From a bacterium (GTDB taxonomy: Bacteria; Planctomycetota; Planctomycetia; Kolteriales; Kolteriaceae): DNA of 64,000 bases. The notes under the pieces were generated by a model. It saw only the letters and a program-made list of their open reading frames with translations, did not search any database and was not told where the DNA came from. Made by a program: the position numbers and the translations under genes. The stretch spans positions 1-64,000 of the forward strand of contig JAIELF010000003.1 in the NCBI GenBank assembly GCA_019753235.1. The letters run 5' to 3'. Of this stretch, positions 7,937-16,665 are shown one piece after another (the first letter of the stretch is position 1; each line of letters starts with the position of its first letter).

Positions 7937-8746
7937 ATGGCAATCCAAAGCCTCATTGACAGCTTCTTCTACTTTCGCAAATTCGTGTTGGATTGCATTA
8001 CCTTCGCGTCCATCCGTATCTACGGCATCGAATGCACCTTCACGGACGTGACGAAGCGGGCGTACAGCCACTCACACTACAGCGACTTCAACCTGGACAA
8101 TGCAAAAGATCTCGACACTTTGCTTGCGTCGGCTAAGGACCGCTACAAGGATTCGTTAGACCGTAGGGCGTTCGTTACGGATAAGGCCAAGACGCTCATC
8201 ACGTTGAACTCGGCTCTACTGGCAATCCTCGCCGCGTTCCTGCCGAAATCGACAGACTTCGGCTCCGTTTACGTGAGCGTCGTGTTCTTCGTCGGGATAC
8301 TTCTGCTGCTGAACGCTTTAGTCGTGATGTGGGTCTATTTCGACATTAAGGGTGAAACTGTCCCGGTGCTTCAGCAGTCCGAGGTCGCGTTACCCAAGGA
8401 CGACCTGAAGAAGACGCTGTTCAACTCTTACCTCCAGTGCCAGAGCGGGACGGACAACGTAACAGACTACTTGGCTGACCTTTACAAGACAGCACGCTTC
8501 TACTTCCTCTCCGGTTTCCTGGTCGTCTTTACGATCTACTCGGTCAATTACTTTTCGCGGTCGTCGTCTGTGGAAACGGAGCGGATTATTCAGCAGCTTC
8601 GGAGTGATCCGAAGCTGATCGAACTGCTTCGCGGCCCGAAAGGTGACAAGGGCGAACAAGGTGCGCAGGGCACGAGAGGCCCACGCGGAGAGAGGGGGCC
8701 GAGAGGGGAAGGTGAGAAAGACTCACCTCTTCCAAAACAGGAGTAG
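7937..8746 (+). CDS. Three-helix membrane protein with collagen-like tail, RiPP operon
   Basis: 269 residues, starting 6 bases after the ligase stop, so co-transcribed and probably co-translated. Membrane segments at about 87-103, 111-134 and 188-206, with a soluble loop of about 50 residues between the second and third. The tail at 233-259 is nine uninterrupted Gly-x-y triplets rich in Pro, Lys, Arg and Glu, i.e. collagen-like, preceded by a short helix with heptad-like spacing that could nucleate a trimer. The R..FVTDKAKTLITLNSALL segment before the first helix is reminiscent of SLATT/Pycsar-type membrane effectors, but this is a weak resemblance. It could anchor, display or export the peptide, or give immunity; no known graspetide transporter or protease domain is visible. 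Confidence 0.8.
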   Translation: MAIQSLIDSFFYFRKFVLDCITFASIRIYGIECTFTDVTKRAYSHSHYSDFNLDNAKDLDTLLASAKDRYKDSLDRRAFVTDKAKTLITLNSALLAILAAFLPKSTDFGSVYVSVVFFVGILLLLNALVVMWVYFDIKGETVPVLQQSEVALPKDDLKKTLFNSYLQCQSGTDNVTDYLADLYKTARFYFLSGFLVVFTIYSVNYFSRSSSVETERIIQQLRSDPKLIELLRGPKGDKGEQGAQGTRGPRGERGPRGEGEKDSPLPKQE

Positions 8747-9147
8747 AGAGAGTATCCATGTGACGGCATTTGGCACAGATTGTTCGTAGCAGCAGTCGTA
8801 CCTTCTGTCATTTCGAAGAGTCATTTTCTGTAGGCACGTCTTGGGTGCTGTTTCAATCACATCGACCGATCGACGAACCATAATCGCTTCCATGCCTCGG
8901 TGGTCACGACCGAGAGCACTCAAACGGGCAGTGTGTGGTTACATCGCCGTCAGTTGGGTGAACGCACTTGCACCATTGCAAATGTCGTCGTGTCTTGCGC
9001 GTGCCGGCGTCCATCGTCAACTTGCTCTGGTCGCGACACCCCGAGGCGACTCCCTCCGTCGGTTTTCGAGGCCATTGTTAGCTCATTCCCTTGTCCAGCA
9101 TGTACTCTGCGAACGATTGATCCGATCGACGAGTGCGACCTCATCGA
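8747..9147. other. 400 bases without a recognisable gene
   Basis: Lies between the convergent ends of the RiPP operon and the integrase gene. Short open frames occur on both strands without ribosome sites or motifs. No clear hairpin-plus-T terminator was seen. Confidence 0.4.
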
Positions 9148-10509
9148 CTAGCCCAACCGGGCACTTGCTGCCTCGGCGGCGTGGAAGGCTGGCGTAGCTG
9201 ACATGGCCCGGATTAATTCATCTCGCTTGGTGGTGGCCCGGGTGTGCGTGTAGACGCCGGTCATGCCGAGACCGCCATGCGCGCCTATCGAGTGCCCCAT
9301 CAATTCGCTGCGGATCAAAGGATCGACGTTGGCATCTTGCAGCAACGTGGCAAACGCATGACGAAAGATTTTCGGTGCCGTGCAGTCGGGCCGACCGATC
9401 GCCTTGGCTCGACGGATGAACGATAAGCGAACTCGCTCGGGCCGAATGAGACCGGCCTCCGTCCAAACCTTCTTTAGTAAACGTTGACGCTTTTCACGCG
9501 AAAGAGGCTGGCCTGTCGCCTGCTCGTATTCCGTGAGGCGATAACGCGCTCGCTCTCGGAGATCAATCTGGCCCGCATCCGCGCTGTAACGTTCACGACG
9601 AAACAACAAGCCCTGTTTTCGGCCCGCTACTAGGCGAACCAGGAGATCTCGGAGCGGCGACACCAGCGGAATGCTCCGTTCGCATCGAGTCTTGACTTGC
9701 CAACCCAGATCCGCCTTGTTTCGCACCTTCAGGATTCCCTCGTCCAAGTCGAGATCCTCATCAATCAAGAGGTGAACCAGCTCTCCTGGACGAATGCCCG
9801 TCAAAGCTAACGTCAGGAAAATAGATCGCTCCCAATCGTTGCACCCTTCGAAGAAGCGCGTTTCTTCATCGGGAGTCAACAAGCGAATTGGCTTGGCATC
9901 TTCGACGGGTATTCGTCCAAGGTCGAGTAGCGAGAATGGATTGTCGGCATAGGGTGCCAAGTTCCGACGCTTGTGAGCGTAGGTGAACATGGCCCGGCAA
10001 GTCTCCAGGATGAACAGAACGCCTTTGTCTCGAAGCGGGCGTTTCGGCGAGTTCGGATGACCATTGGGGGCGACCTCGATCGATCGCAAGTACTTCACGA
10101 ATCGCTCGGCATGCAAAGCAGTCAGCTGGGATGCTTGACCACTCCACCCTTGAGCCGAGGCGTACTTCAAGAGATGGTCGGTAGCGGTTCGGTAACGCCC
10201 GATGGTCGCCAGCGAGGAGCGGAGCACGTGCCCATGATGTTCAAGCCAGCGGGCGCGAAGTTCCTCAATCGAGATATCTTCGAAGGAGAAGAATGTCGGC
10301 GCTTGGCCCGCGAGCTGGCCGTTGATCTGGGCGGCGACTCGTTCGGCCGCTGACTTGTTAGAGCCGACACGTGGCCGAAGCCGCTTGCCGCTTTCGAAGT
10401 AGTAGAGGTACCAGATCTTCCCCCGAAGGTAGCCCTTCACCTTTCCGATTCGGAACTCTGACTTCGAACGGTTCGATCGAGAGGTTGTTTGGGAAGAAAC
10501 GCCTGCCAT
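9148..10509 (-). CDS. Tyrosine recombinase / phage-type integrase
   Basis: 453 residues; AGGAGG lies 6 bases before the ATG. An N-terminal SAM-like DNA-binding domain (about 70-200) is followed by the catalytic domain. Catalytic residues visible: Arg in 'LTGIRPGELVHL', the second Arg block 'PKIFRHAFATLL' (K-x-x-R-H, where many relatives have H-x-x-R-H), His in 'LMGHS' and Tyr in 'VYTHT'. It lies next to tRNA-Ser, with its start facing the 3' end of that gene, the usual arrangement for an island integrase that uses the tRNA 3' end as attB. Probably responsible for insertion of some or all of the accessory region to its left. Confidence 0.88.
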   Translation of the reverse strand: MAGVSSQTTSRSNRSKSEFRIGKVKGYLRGKIWYLYYFESGKRLRPRVGSNKSAAERVAAQINGQLAGQAPTFFSFEDISIEELRARWLEHHGHVLRSSLATIGRYRTATDHLLKYASAQGWSGQASQLTALHAERFVKYLRSIEVAPNGHPNSPKRPLRDKGVLFILETCRAMFTYAHKRRNLAPYADNPFSLLDLGRIPVEDAKPIRLLTPDEETRFFEGCNDWERSIFLTLALTGIRPGELVHLLIDEDLDLDEGILKVRNKADLGWQVKTRCERSIPLVSPLRDLLVRLVAGRKQGLLFRRERYSADAGQIDLRERARYRLTEYEQATGQPLSREKRQRLLKKVWTEAGLIRPERVRLSFIRRAKAIGRPDCTAPKIFRHAFATLLQDANVDPLIRSELMGHSIGAHGGLGMTGVYTHTRATTKRDELIRAMSATPAFHAAEAASARLG

Positions 10510-10540
10510 GAGATCCTCCTGTCAGAGAATCCCCCCGCTA

Positions 10541-10626
10541 CAAAACGCCACAAACAGCGCCACAAAAGTTCGCCTCGAACGAGGCATGATTGATGCAAGT
10601 CATTATCATGATTTCACTTGCATCAA
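10541..10626. promoter_or_regulatory. Candidate integrase control/arm-site region
   Basis: Between the integrase start and tRNA-Ser there are two exact CGCCACAAA copies 12 bases apart (10547-10555, 10559-10567) with a related GCTACAAAA just before. A GCCTC-GAAC-GAGGC hairpin follows, then an 11-base perfect inverted repeat, TTGATGCAAGT (10590-10600) and ACTTGCATCAA (10616-10626), around a 15-base AT-rich spacer. Clustered short direct repeats beside an inverted repeat are typical of recombinase arm-type and regulatory binding sites. Confidence 0.5.
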
Positions 10627-10643
10627 CCGCTAAGGCATGCCAG

Positions 10644-10730
<87 letters not shown>

Positions 10731-11199
10731 TCATCGATGAACGGGCCTGCGCCATCACCCTTCGGGCAACGGCGCGGACTCAGGTCAGCGCGATGATCGT
10801 TTCTTTGTATGGAACACCGCGGGTCGTTTGAATCGGGTAGATGGAACCCCAAAAGGGTAAAAGCTACTTCGAGAAAAGACGCCCAGGGACCTCGGTTCCG
10901 ATGAATCGTTGGTCGAAAGATCCGGAGGGGTGGATTTGGCCCCTGATGGGCTCTTGAGCCAAAGAAGTCGTGGACAACTTGATCCAGGTCCGGGACATGG
11001 CGATCAGCGACGGTTGAATCGGATGGTCAACAACGTATCTATTGGGAGTCCATAAGGCAAGAGAGGATCGCAAGCACGAATCGAGCCTGCCGGCGAGTGT
11101 TCGCCGTAGGCAACCGGCGCGAGCCGCTGTGCAATCCTTTTGGCCGAACACCGAGCAGCTCACGCGAACTCGAAGTGCAGACCTCTTTTGAATGGATCG
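10731..11199. other. 470 bases without a gene between tRNA-Ser and the V-ATPase operon
   Basis: No recognisable coding frame. It must hold the promoter of tRNA-Ser and the 3' end of the V-ATPase transcript, but no clear hairpin-plus-T terminator was found. Confidence 0.4.
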
Positions 11200-12996
11200 T
11201 CAGATTCCCAGATCGGTATGGTCCTTGGCGAGCTGCTTTATTTCGCCGGCAATCCGATCGTACTCGCGAGAGCGAAACTCAGAATAGTTCCAGTTCTTGA
11301 AGAGTCCGATCAGACGAGTGAAGTAGGAGCGGACGTCTTCCTTGCTTGCAAACTTGTAGGTCCGTTCGATGACATCCACGACCAGCGCGAAGGCCTCTTG
11401 TTGTCGTTCGAGCGGCATCGAAACATCGACTTTATCGAAGGCATCCTGCTGCAGGTAGACCATGTCGAGCAGGTAAGCTTTTTGAACGATGATGAAGTCA
11501 TCAACCGAAATTCCCTCTTCGCCTGTGACCTGCATCATCTGTTGCACGCCGTCGCCGGTCCGAAGGAGTTGCAGCATGCTTTCGACCGTGTCGGCCCAGC
11601 CGGCTCGGATCTGCGTCTCGTAGTAGTGACGAAGTTGTCCCAAGTAGCGAGACCACGAGATGAGCGGATCGACCGCGGGGTAGAATCGCTTGTAGGCTCT
11701 ATCGTAAGAAAGCGCTAAGAAGGTCTTGACGGTACCGAGCGTTGATTGCGTGACTGGTTCGTCGAAGTTACCGCCCGCGGGGGAAACGGTACCGATCATG
11801 GTCAGCGTACCCTTGCTGCCGTCGGACATTTTGAAGACGCCGGCCCGTTCGTAGACGGCCTTGATCGCGGAGTCGAGATAAGCAGGAAAAGCTTCTTCGC
11901 CGGGAATTTCTTCGAGCCTGCCGGAGGTTTCTCGCATGGCTTGGGCCCAGCGAGAAGTGGAATCGGCGAGCAGGAGAACATCGAGCCCCATGTGTCGATA
12001 ATATTCGCCTAGGGCGATCCCCATATAGATGGACGATTCGCGGGCAGCGACCGGCATCGACGAGGTGTTACAGATGATGATCGTCCGGTTCATGAGAGCG
12101 CCCCCGCCCTTGGGGTCTTGCATACGGCCAAACTCATGAAGCGTTTCGACGACTTCGCCGGCTCGCTCGCCGCAGGCGACCACGATCACGACATCGACGG
12201 ATGAGTATCGCGAGATCAGACTCTGCAAAACGGTCTTGCCGGCCCCGAAAGGACCGGGGATACAAGCGGTCCCTCCTTTGGCGATGGGAAAGAACGTATC
12301 GATAAGGCGAATGGTGGTGGTGATGGGCTCGGAGGGATACAGCCTTTCGACCGAACGATTCTTGATGAGGTTCTGTGGGACCGCCTTGCGGACGGGCCAA
12401 TCTTGCACCATGTTGAGGGTACGCTCCTGGCCGCTGGCATCGCGAATGCGCGCGACCGGTTCATCAACGGTCAAGTTTCCATCATGGACCGCGAGAATCT
12501 CGACTTCGCCACGCTCGGCAAAAGGGACACAGATTTTGTGGGTGAATCGGTTCTCTGGCACCGTTCCGATGATGTCGCCTGCCCGGAGTCGATCACCGAC
12601 TTTGCAGACCGGAGTGAAGGGCCAACGCCGTTCGCGATCAAGCGGATCGACGTATCGACCTCGTTTGAGAAAGAATCCGTCCGCCTGGGCAAGGTTGTGA
12701 AGGGGATTTTGCAACCCGTCGTAAACGGTTCCCAAAAGACCCGGGCCGAACTTCGCAGAGAGAAGTTGACCAGTCAGCTCGACGCGGTCGCCAACCCGAA
12801 CGCCGGCGGTCTCCTCGTAGACCTGCAAGTCGGCGAGATGGCCTTCCACACGGAGGACTTCCGCCTTCAAGCGGTCAGCTCCGGTGCAGACGTAGCCGAT
12901 CTCGTTTTTGGTGATCTCCAAGCCCTCGGCCGAGATCGAAACAATGTTTCCGTTGACGCCCGTCACGATTGCGTCAGAAGAGACGGCGGTAGTCAC
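11200..12996 (-). CDS. atpA: V-type ATP synthase/ATPase catalytic subunit A
   Basis: 598 residues, the usual length. Beta-barrel N-terminus, then the A-subunit-specific non-homologous region, then the nucleotide-binding domain with P-loop 'GPFGAGKTVLQ' (about 248-258), 'ACGERAGEV' and the Walker B-like 'LDVLLLADSTSRWAQAMRE'. It hydrolyses or makes ATP in the V1 head together with B. Starts with GTG and overlaps the DUF2764 gene by 23 bases. It is the last gene of the seven-gene operon here, although it is usually placed before B. Confidence 0.95.
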   Translation of the reverse strand: MTTAVSSDAIVTGVNGNIVSISAEGLEITKNEIGYVCTGADRLKAEVLRVEGHLADLQVYEETAGVRVGDRVELTGQLLSAKFGPGLLGTVYDGLQNPLHNLAQADGFFLKRGRYVDPLDRERRWPFTPVCKVGDRLRAGDIIGTVPENRFTHKICVPFAERGEVEILAVHDGNLTVDEPVARIRDASGQERTLNMVQDWPVRKAVPQNLIKNRSVERLYPSEPITTTIRLIDTFFPIAKGGTACIPGPFGAGKTVLQSLISRYSSVDVVIVVACGERAGEVVETLHEFGRMQDPKGGGALMNRTIIICNTSSMPVAARESSIYMGIALGEYYRHMGLDVLLLADSTSRWAQAMRETSGRLEEIPGEEAFPAYLDSAIKAVYERAGVFKMSDGSKGTLTMIGTVSPAGGNFDEPVTQSTLGTVKTFLALSYDRAYKRFYPAVDPLISWSRYLGQLRHYYETQIRAGWADTVESMLQLLRTGDGVQQMMQVTGEEGISVDDFIIVQKAYLLDMVYLQQDAFDKVDVSMPLERQQEAFALVVDVIERTYKFASKEDVRSYFTRLIGLFKNWNYSEFRSREYDRIAGEIKQLAKDHTDLGI

Positions 12997-13651
12997 CGAT
13001 AGCCTCCGTCACCAGCAGTTCCATTCGTTGCTCGCCCCGCTGGCGGTCACGAGAAACGAAACGATGAATCACATCCCAACGAGCCACATAGAGCAGAACA
13101 GCCTCGAGCGAAGCCGGTCGGCCGGCCGCGAGTCGAGACCATTGTTCATAGATGTTTCCAAGCAAAAGCCGATCCGCGTCATCGACGTTTCCCTCGGCAA
13201 GGTAACGGTCGAGAGTCGCGATCCAGGGAAAACGCGTGCCGAGCCCCAGCGATGGTTCGCCGAGGTTTCGTCGGATCGTCGGCATCCAGGGACTGAAGCT
13301 TGCCGGCAAAGGCAACCCGCGCCGTCGCGACCGGAGTGCCGCGACGATGGTTCGAACATCCATCCGCAGGGACACAATCTCACGAGCGACCCCGTTGCGG
13401 GCAGTATTGAGGAAAGTCTTCCATCGACCGAGAACTTCTTCGTCGGTGGCGGCCAGATCCATTCGATCCCAGAAGAGAAGGTCCCGCATCTGCTCGACCA
13501 GACGCAAATCTTGCTCGGCCAAGCGCGAGAGCCGCTCTTCGAGTGCCGCCGCCGAGATCGGCAATCGCGCGACATCGAATCGCGGCGGCATGGGGGGCAA
13601 GCTGCTCATCAGAAAAGTGTACGACCATTGTTCGGTCGAGCCGGGCGTCAC
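12974..13651 (-). CDS. DUF2764-type V-ATPase-associated subunit
   Basis: 225 residues from a GTG that overlaps the subunit E stop as GTGA. The N-terminus 'WSYTFLMSSLPPM' matches the YYFLxASLPPL start I associate with DUF2764 proteins; this favours the GTG over an internal ATG at 13609, which would cut that motif. The rest is helical and Arg/Leu-rich with no transmembrane segment. DUF2764 proteins sit between subunits E and A in V-ATPase operons of Chlamydiae, spirochaetes and Bacteroidetes, where a recognisable subunit C is absent. A central-stalk or socket role in place of C is inferred from position only. Confidence 0.7.
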   Translation of the reverse strand: MTPGSTEQWSYTFLMSSLPPMPPRFDVARLPISAAALEERLSRLAEQDLRLVEQMRDLLFWDRMDLAATDEEVLGRWKTFLNTARNGVAREIVSLRMDVRTIVAALRSRRRGLPLPASFSPWMPTIRRNLGEPSLGLGTRFPWIATLDRYLAEGNVDDADRLLLGNIYEQWSRLAAGRPASLEAVLLYVARWDVIHRFVSRDRQRGEQRMELLVTEAIGDYRRLF

Positions 13652-14313
13652 GAAGCCATCCCTTCCATCAATGCTCGGAATCGGGGAGTCAGGTGTTTGA
13701 GCAGCAACTGCGTGATGGCTTGATCGGTTGCTTCGACACGGACGTCGCTCCCTGCCAATTCAATCCGAAGGCCGGATCGGCGATCGTCGCTGGTGGCGAT
13801 CTCGATTCCTTTGGAAAGAACATCCTTGGCGAGCTTCGAAGCAAACTGCGACAACGAGCCGTTCTCAAGTTCGTCGGGGTTCTTGCGAAGATCGTCATTG
13901 GAAACCGCGCCTGCGGGCAAAATGACCTTCATCTGATGAGCGTCGGCCGGGACTGATTGACGCGTTACTTCGAGAAGAGCCTGACGCAGAAAATCGGGCT
14001 GATTCAGTTCATGAGAAACGAGCTGTTGAAGCTCTTTGGCAAAACGATCGACGACCTCTTCGCGGAGCTTAATGGTCGTATCTCGCAGCGCGAGTTTCAA
14101 CGATGCCTCGGCCGATTGGCGAAGGCGGGTTGATTCCTTTTCTGCCTCGGCCGTGAGCTGCTTGGCCTTTTCACTGGCCTGTTCAAGAATGTGGGTCGCT
14201 CGCGAGCGGGCCTCATTCAAGAGGGAATCGGCCTGCTTCTGGCCGGCATCAACCCCTTCTCCCTTGAGTCGATCGATAAGCTGCTGCACGCCGTGAGATG
14301 CATTCTTGTCCAT
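13648..14313 (-). CDS. atpE: V-type ATPase peripheral stalk subunit E
   Basis: 221 residues from the ATG at 14313 (MDKNASHGVQQLID). A longer frame exists upstream, but this start matches the family. The N-terminal half is a charged Ala/Glu/Lys/Arg-rich helix ('LLNEARSRATHILEQASEKAKQL'), the peripheral-stalk coiled coil. The C-terminal half is the globular part that binds the top of the V1 head, ending 'LLLKHLTPRFRALMEG'. No separate subunit G/H partner is encoded nearby. The stop overlaps the next start by 4 bases. Confidence 0.85.
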   Translation of the reverse strand: MDKNASHGVQQLIDRLKGEGVDAGQKQADSLLNEARSRATHILEQASEKAKQLTAEAEKESTRLRQSAEASLKLALRDTTIKLREEVVDRFAKELQQLVSHELNQPDFLRQALLEVTRQSVPADAHQMKVILPAGAVSNDDLRKNPDELENGSLSQFASKLAKDVLSKGIEIATSDDRRSGLRIELAGSDVRVEATDQAITQLLLKHLTPRFRALMEGMAS

Positions 14314-14374
14314 GGTTTCGCCTTCATTGATGATCGTTAGAAGCTCGTCAGGACGAAAAGCTCGGTCCTGATCA

Positions 14375-14857
14375 CTAGGGACTGGGAGGCGCCGCCGGCG
14401 CGCCCACGGTGTTTGCGGCAACGATCGCAAAGATCATCGCAAAGACAGCGAAGCCTTCGATGAATGCCGCGGGTGCGATCGAGAGCCCGAAGACCTCTGC
14501 CTTGCTTTTGAATGCGGAGATGGCGGCGGCACACGCGAGGCCCTGTCCAATCGCGCTTCCCATGATGGCGATGCCCGCCAGCACACCGATGCCGAACACC
14601 GCGGCGCCGGCCCCGGATGTTTTCATTACCGGCAAAAGGGCGAACATGACCACGATGCCGTAAATCGTCTGCGACGCGGGGAAAGCCGAGACGCCGACGA
14701 ATCGACCGTAGCCGCTCTCGGCATCGAGCATTGCTCCGCAGGCAGCCTGGCCGGCGCGAAGGCAACCGATCGTGCTTCCCACGGCGCCTAATGCCATCGG
14801 AGCAAAGACTCCGATCCAACCTAACAACATCAAGACATTGTCCGGCATCTTACTCAC
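14375..14857 (-). CDS. atpK: V-type ATPase membrane rotor subunit K (proteolipid)
   Basis: 160 residues, four membrane helices in two hairpins, forming the ion-carrying ring. The second hairpin has the ion-binding Glu in 'AFIEGFAVF' (E134). Around it, S62 and Q63 in 'PASQTIYG' and Q105 in 'GSAIGQGLA' fall where T64, Q65 and Q110 ligate Na+ in Enterococcus hirae NtpK. The first hairpin has no acidic residue, giving one ion site per four helices as in NtpK. GTG start overlapping the subunit I stop as GTGA; an ATG at 14848 is an alternative. Na+ specificity is an inference. Confidence 0.9.
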   Translation of the reverse strand: MSKMPDNVLMLLGWIGVFAPMALGAVGSTIGCLRAGQAACGAMLDAESGYGRFVGVSAFPASQTIYGIVVMFALLPVMKTSGAGAAVFGIGVLAGIAIMGSAIGQGLACAAAISAFKSKAEVFGLSIAPAAFIEGFAVFAMIFAIVAANTVGAPAAPPSP

Positions 14858-16647
14858 GCTTTCTTACTAAAGGCCCGGAAGGGGTATCCTTCTTCCGTGG
14901 CACACCAATTGAAGAACTCGATACAGTTCAAACGCAAACCGTGAATCACGCCGCCCATGATTCCCAGAACGAAGTTTAGGGAATGGCCCACCAGAATAAT
15001 CACGATCGCCAGGATCAATCCCAAAGCGCCGAAGGCCTGGACCGAATCGACGGCAAGCTTATTGAACGTTGAAGCAAGCTGCGCCCCCGATAATCCCAGG
15101 GCAAACAGACGCAAGTAACTGAGTGTGTCGCCAAAAGCGGCAGAAACCGCCATCAGGTTTTTCACTCCGTCACCCAGACGACCCAATACATGCCAGATCG
15201 AACGCGGGGGGAGCGGTTGATCACTGTTCATGAATATCGCGAGGGGAATACCGATCGTCAGCAACCAGCTTCCGATGGTGCCAAACCCCTTGCCGAGCTG
15301 GTCGTAGCTGGCCATTCCGAATAAGAGTCCACCGACGATCGCCATGATCCAGCCGACCGGCACCAGCACTTTGATCGACGACTTAGTCCGCCAAGCCGTG
15401 ATGGCATTGGCAATGACCAAATGGCTTGCACCCACGATGATCGAAAGGAGCATCATCTGATTCAGATTGGTCGTATCGATGAGGACCAGCTTGCCTAAGA
15501 AGCTGTCTTTGGGGGGGGCGATGCCGAAATAGCTGCCGACGATCACACCCCAAACCAAAGAGAATCCGACCAGAATAAGCGTCAGATTTCGAAGTCGGCG
15601 ACCGTCGACGGTTTTGCCCAGCGACTTCCAAAGAAAGCCTAGAACGATGGCCAAGAGCGCGGAGTAGCCAAAGTCGGAGATGATCATTGCGAAGAAGACG
15701 GCAAACGAAAACAACACTACCAGCGATGGATCCCACCAGCGATAGCCCGGCGTCAGATAAAACGTGACCGCAGACTGTCCGCCGGCCAAGAATTCGGGAT
15801 TGCGAAGAAGCGTGGGGGGATTCTCGTCGTCGGTGGGCTGAGCAACTTCCAAAGCGATTCGATGTTGGTCAGCAATTTTCTGAATCGCCGGGACGCCGTC
15901 CCATGGGGCCCAAGCCTGGGCGACGAAGTAATGATTCGTATCGAGGGTTTGCGATCCTGCCAGGTGCAAATGAGCCAGATCGTCGGCCGCGTTGATTTCT
16001 CGTTTGATCAGTGTAATCCACCGCGTCAGCGCGGCCCGGTCCAGCAAGAGTCGTTCTAACTGCGCCTCGATGTGATCCTTTCGCTGGGAAAGCTCCGTCA
16101 GCGAGCGAGGATCAAGATCAATCCTTGTCCCCGGAACTCCGGCCGGCTCTGTCGGAGAGATCACCACCACGCGGGCGTGACGCTGATCAGACTGAACGAC
16201 GCTGTAAATGAGATTCGACGACGCGAGCTTCTCCAAGGCGTTGGGGGGAAGCTGATAAAACCAAAGCCGCTGACCTGCGAGTTCCTCGGCCGACGGGACC
16301 CGGAAATTTCCCCAGGGGCCGACAACTTGAATGGCATTCGAAAGCGAATCCCGTTCGTCGGATAGCTCACGCTGCTTGGCCTGCAAGCCGACGGCCTCTT
16401 CTACCACGGTGGAGAATTGAAAATCCGTCGGGTGGGTGGTCTCGGGCCGTTTCACCGGGGAAGACTCTAGATACTTAAGCGCCTCGTGGGCTTGCAGCGT
16501 CCCTTCCCCGAGCGTGGGTTTTTGCTTGCCATCATCGGTCATCGAAATCAAATGCAAACAGCCGGCCTGTTGCAACGAATGCAGAACGGCCGGCTTATCG
16601 GTCGGCAGCCCTACAAGAGTCAACTTTGCCAGCGGAACGATGGCCAT
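14854..16647 (-). CDS. atpI: V-type ATPase membrane subunit I (a-subunit)
   Basis: 597 residues. Soluble N-terminal half with two coiled coils (about 95-115 and 185-215) that joins the peripheral stalks, then about seven membrane helices from about residue 300, including 'LVVLFSFAVFFAMIISDFGYSAL' in two parts around F-G. The essential Arg region lies near 'FGDTLSYLRLFALGLSGAQLA', the signature of subunit a/I that faces the rotor Glu. Shorter than the 650-residue relatives, typical of reduced bacterial V-ATPases. Starts 18 bases after subunit D. Confidence 0.93.
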   Translation of the reverse strand: MAIVPLAKLTLVGLPTDKPAVLHSLQQAGCLHLISMTDDGKQKPTLGEGTLQAHEALKYLESSPVKRPETTHPTDFQFSTVVEEAVGLQAKQRELSDERDSLSNAIQVVGPWGNFRVPSAEELAGQRLWFYQLPPNALEKLASSNLIYSVVQSDQRHARVVVISPTEPAGVPGTRIDLDPRSLTELSQRKDHIEAQLERLLLDRAALTRWITLIKREINAADDLAHLHLAGSQTLDTNHYFVAQAWAPWDGVPAIQKIADQHRIALEVAQPTDDENPPTLLRNPEFLAGGQSAVTFYLTPGYRWWDPSLVVLFSFAVFFAMIISDFGYSALLAIVLGFLWKSLGKTVDGRRLRNLTLILVGFSLVWGVIVGSYFGIAPPKDSFLGKLVLIDTTNLNQMMLLSIIVGASHLVIANAITAWRTKSSIKVLVPVGWIMAIVGGLLFGMASYDQLGKGFGTIGSWLLTIGIPLAIFMNSDQPLPPRSIWHVLGRLGDGVKNLMAVSAAFGDTLSYLRLFALGLSGAQLASTFNKLAVDSVQAFGALGLILAIVIILVGHSLNFVLGIMGGVIHGLRLNCIEFFNWCATEEGYPFRAFSKKA

Positions 16648-16665
16648 CCCTAGAAACTCGCTTTC

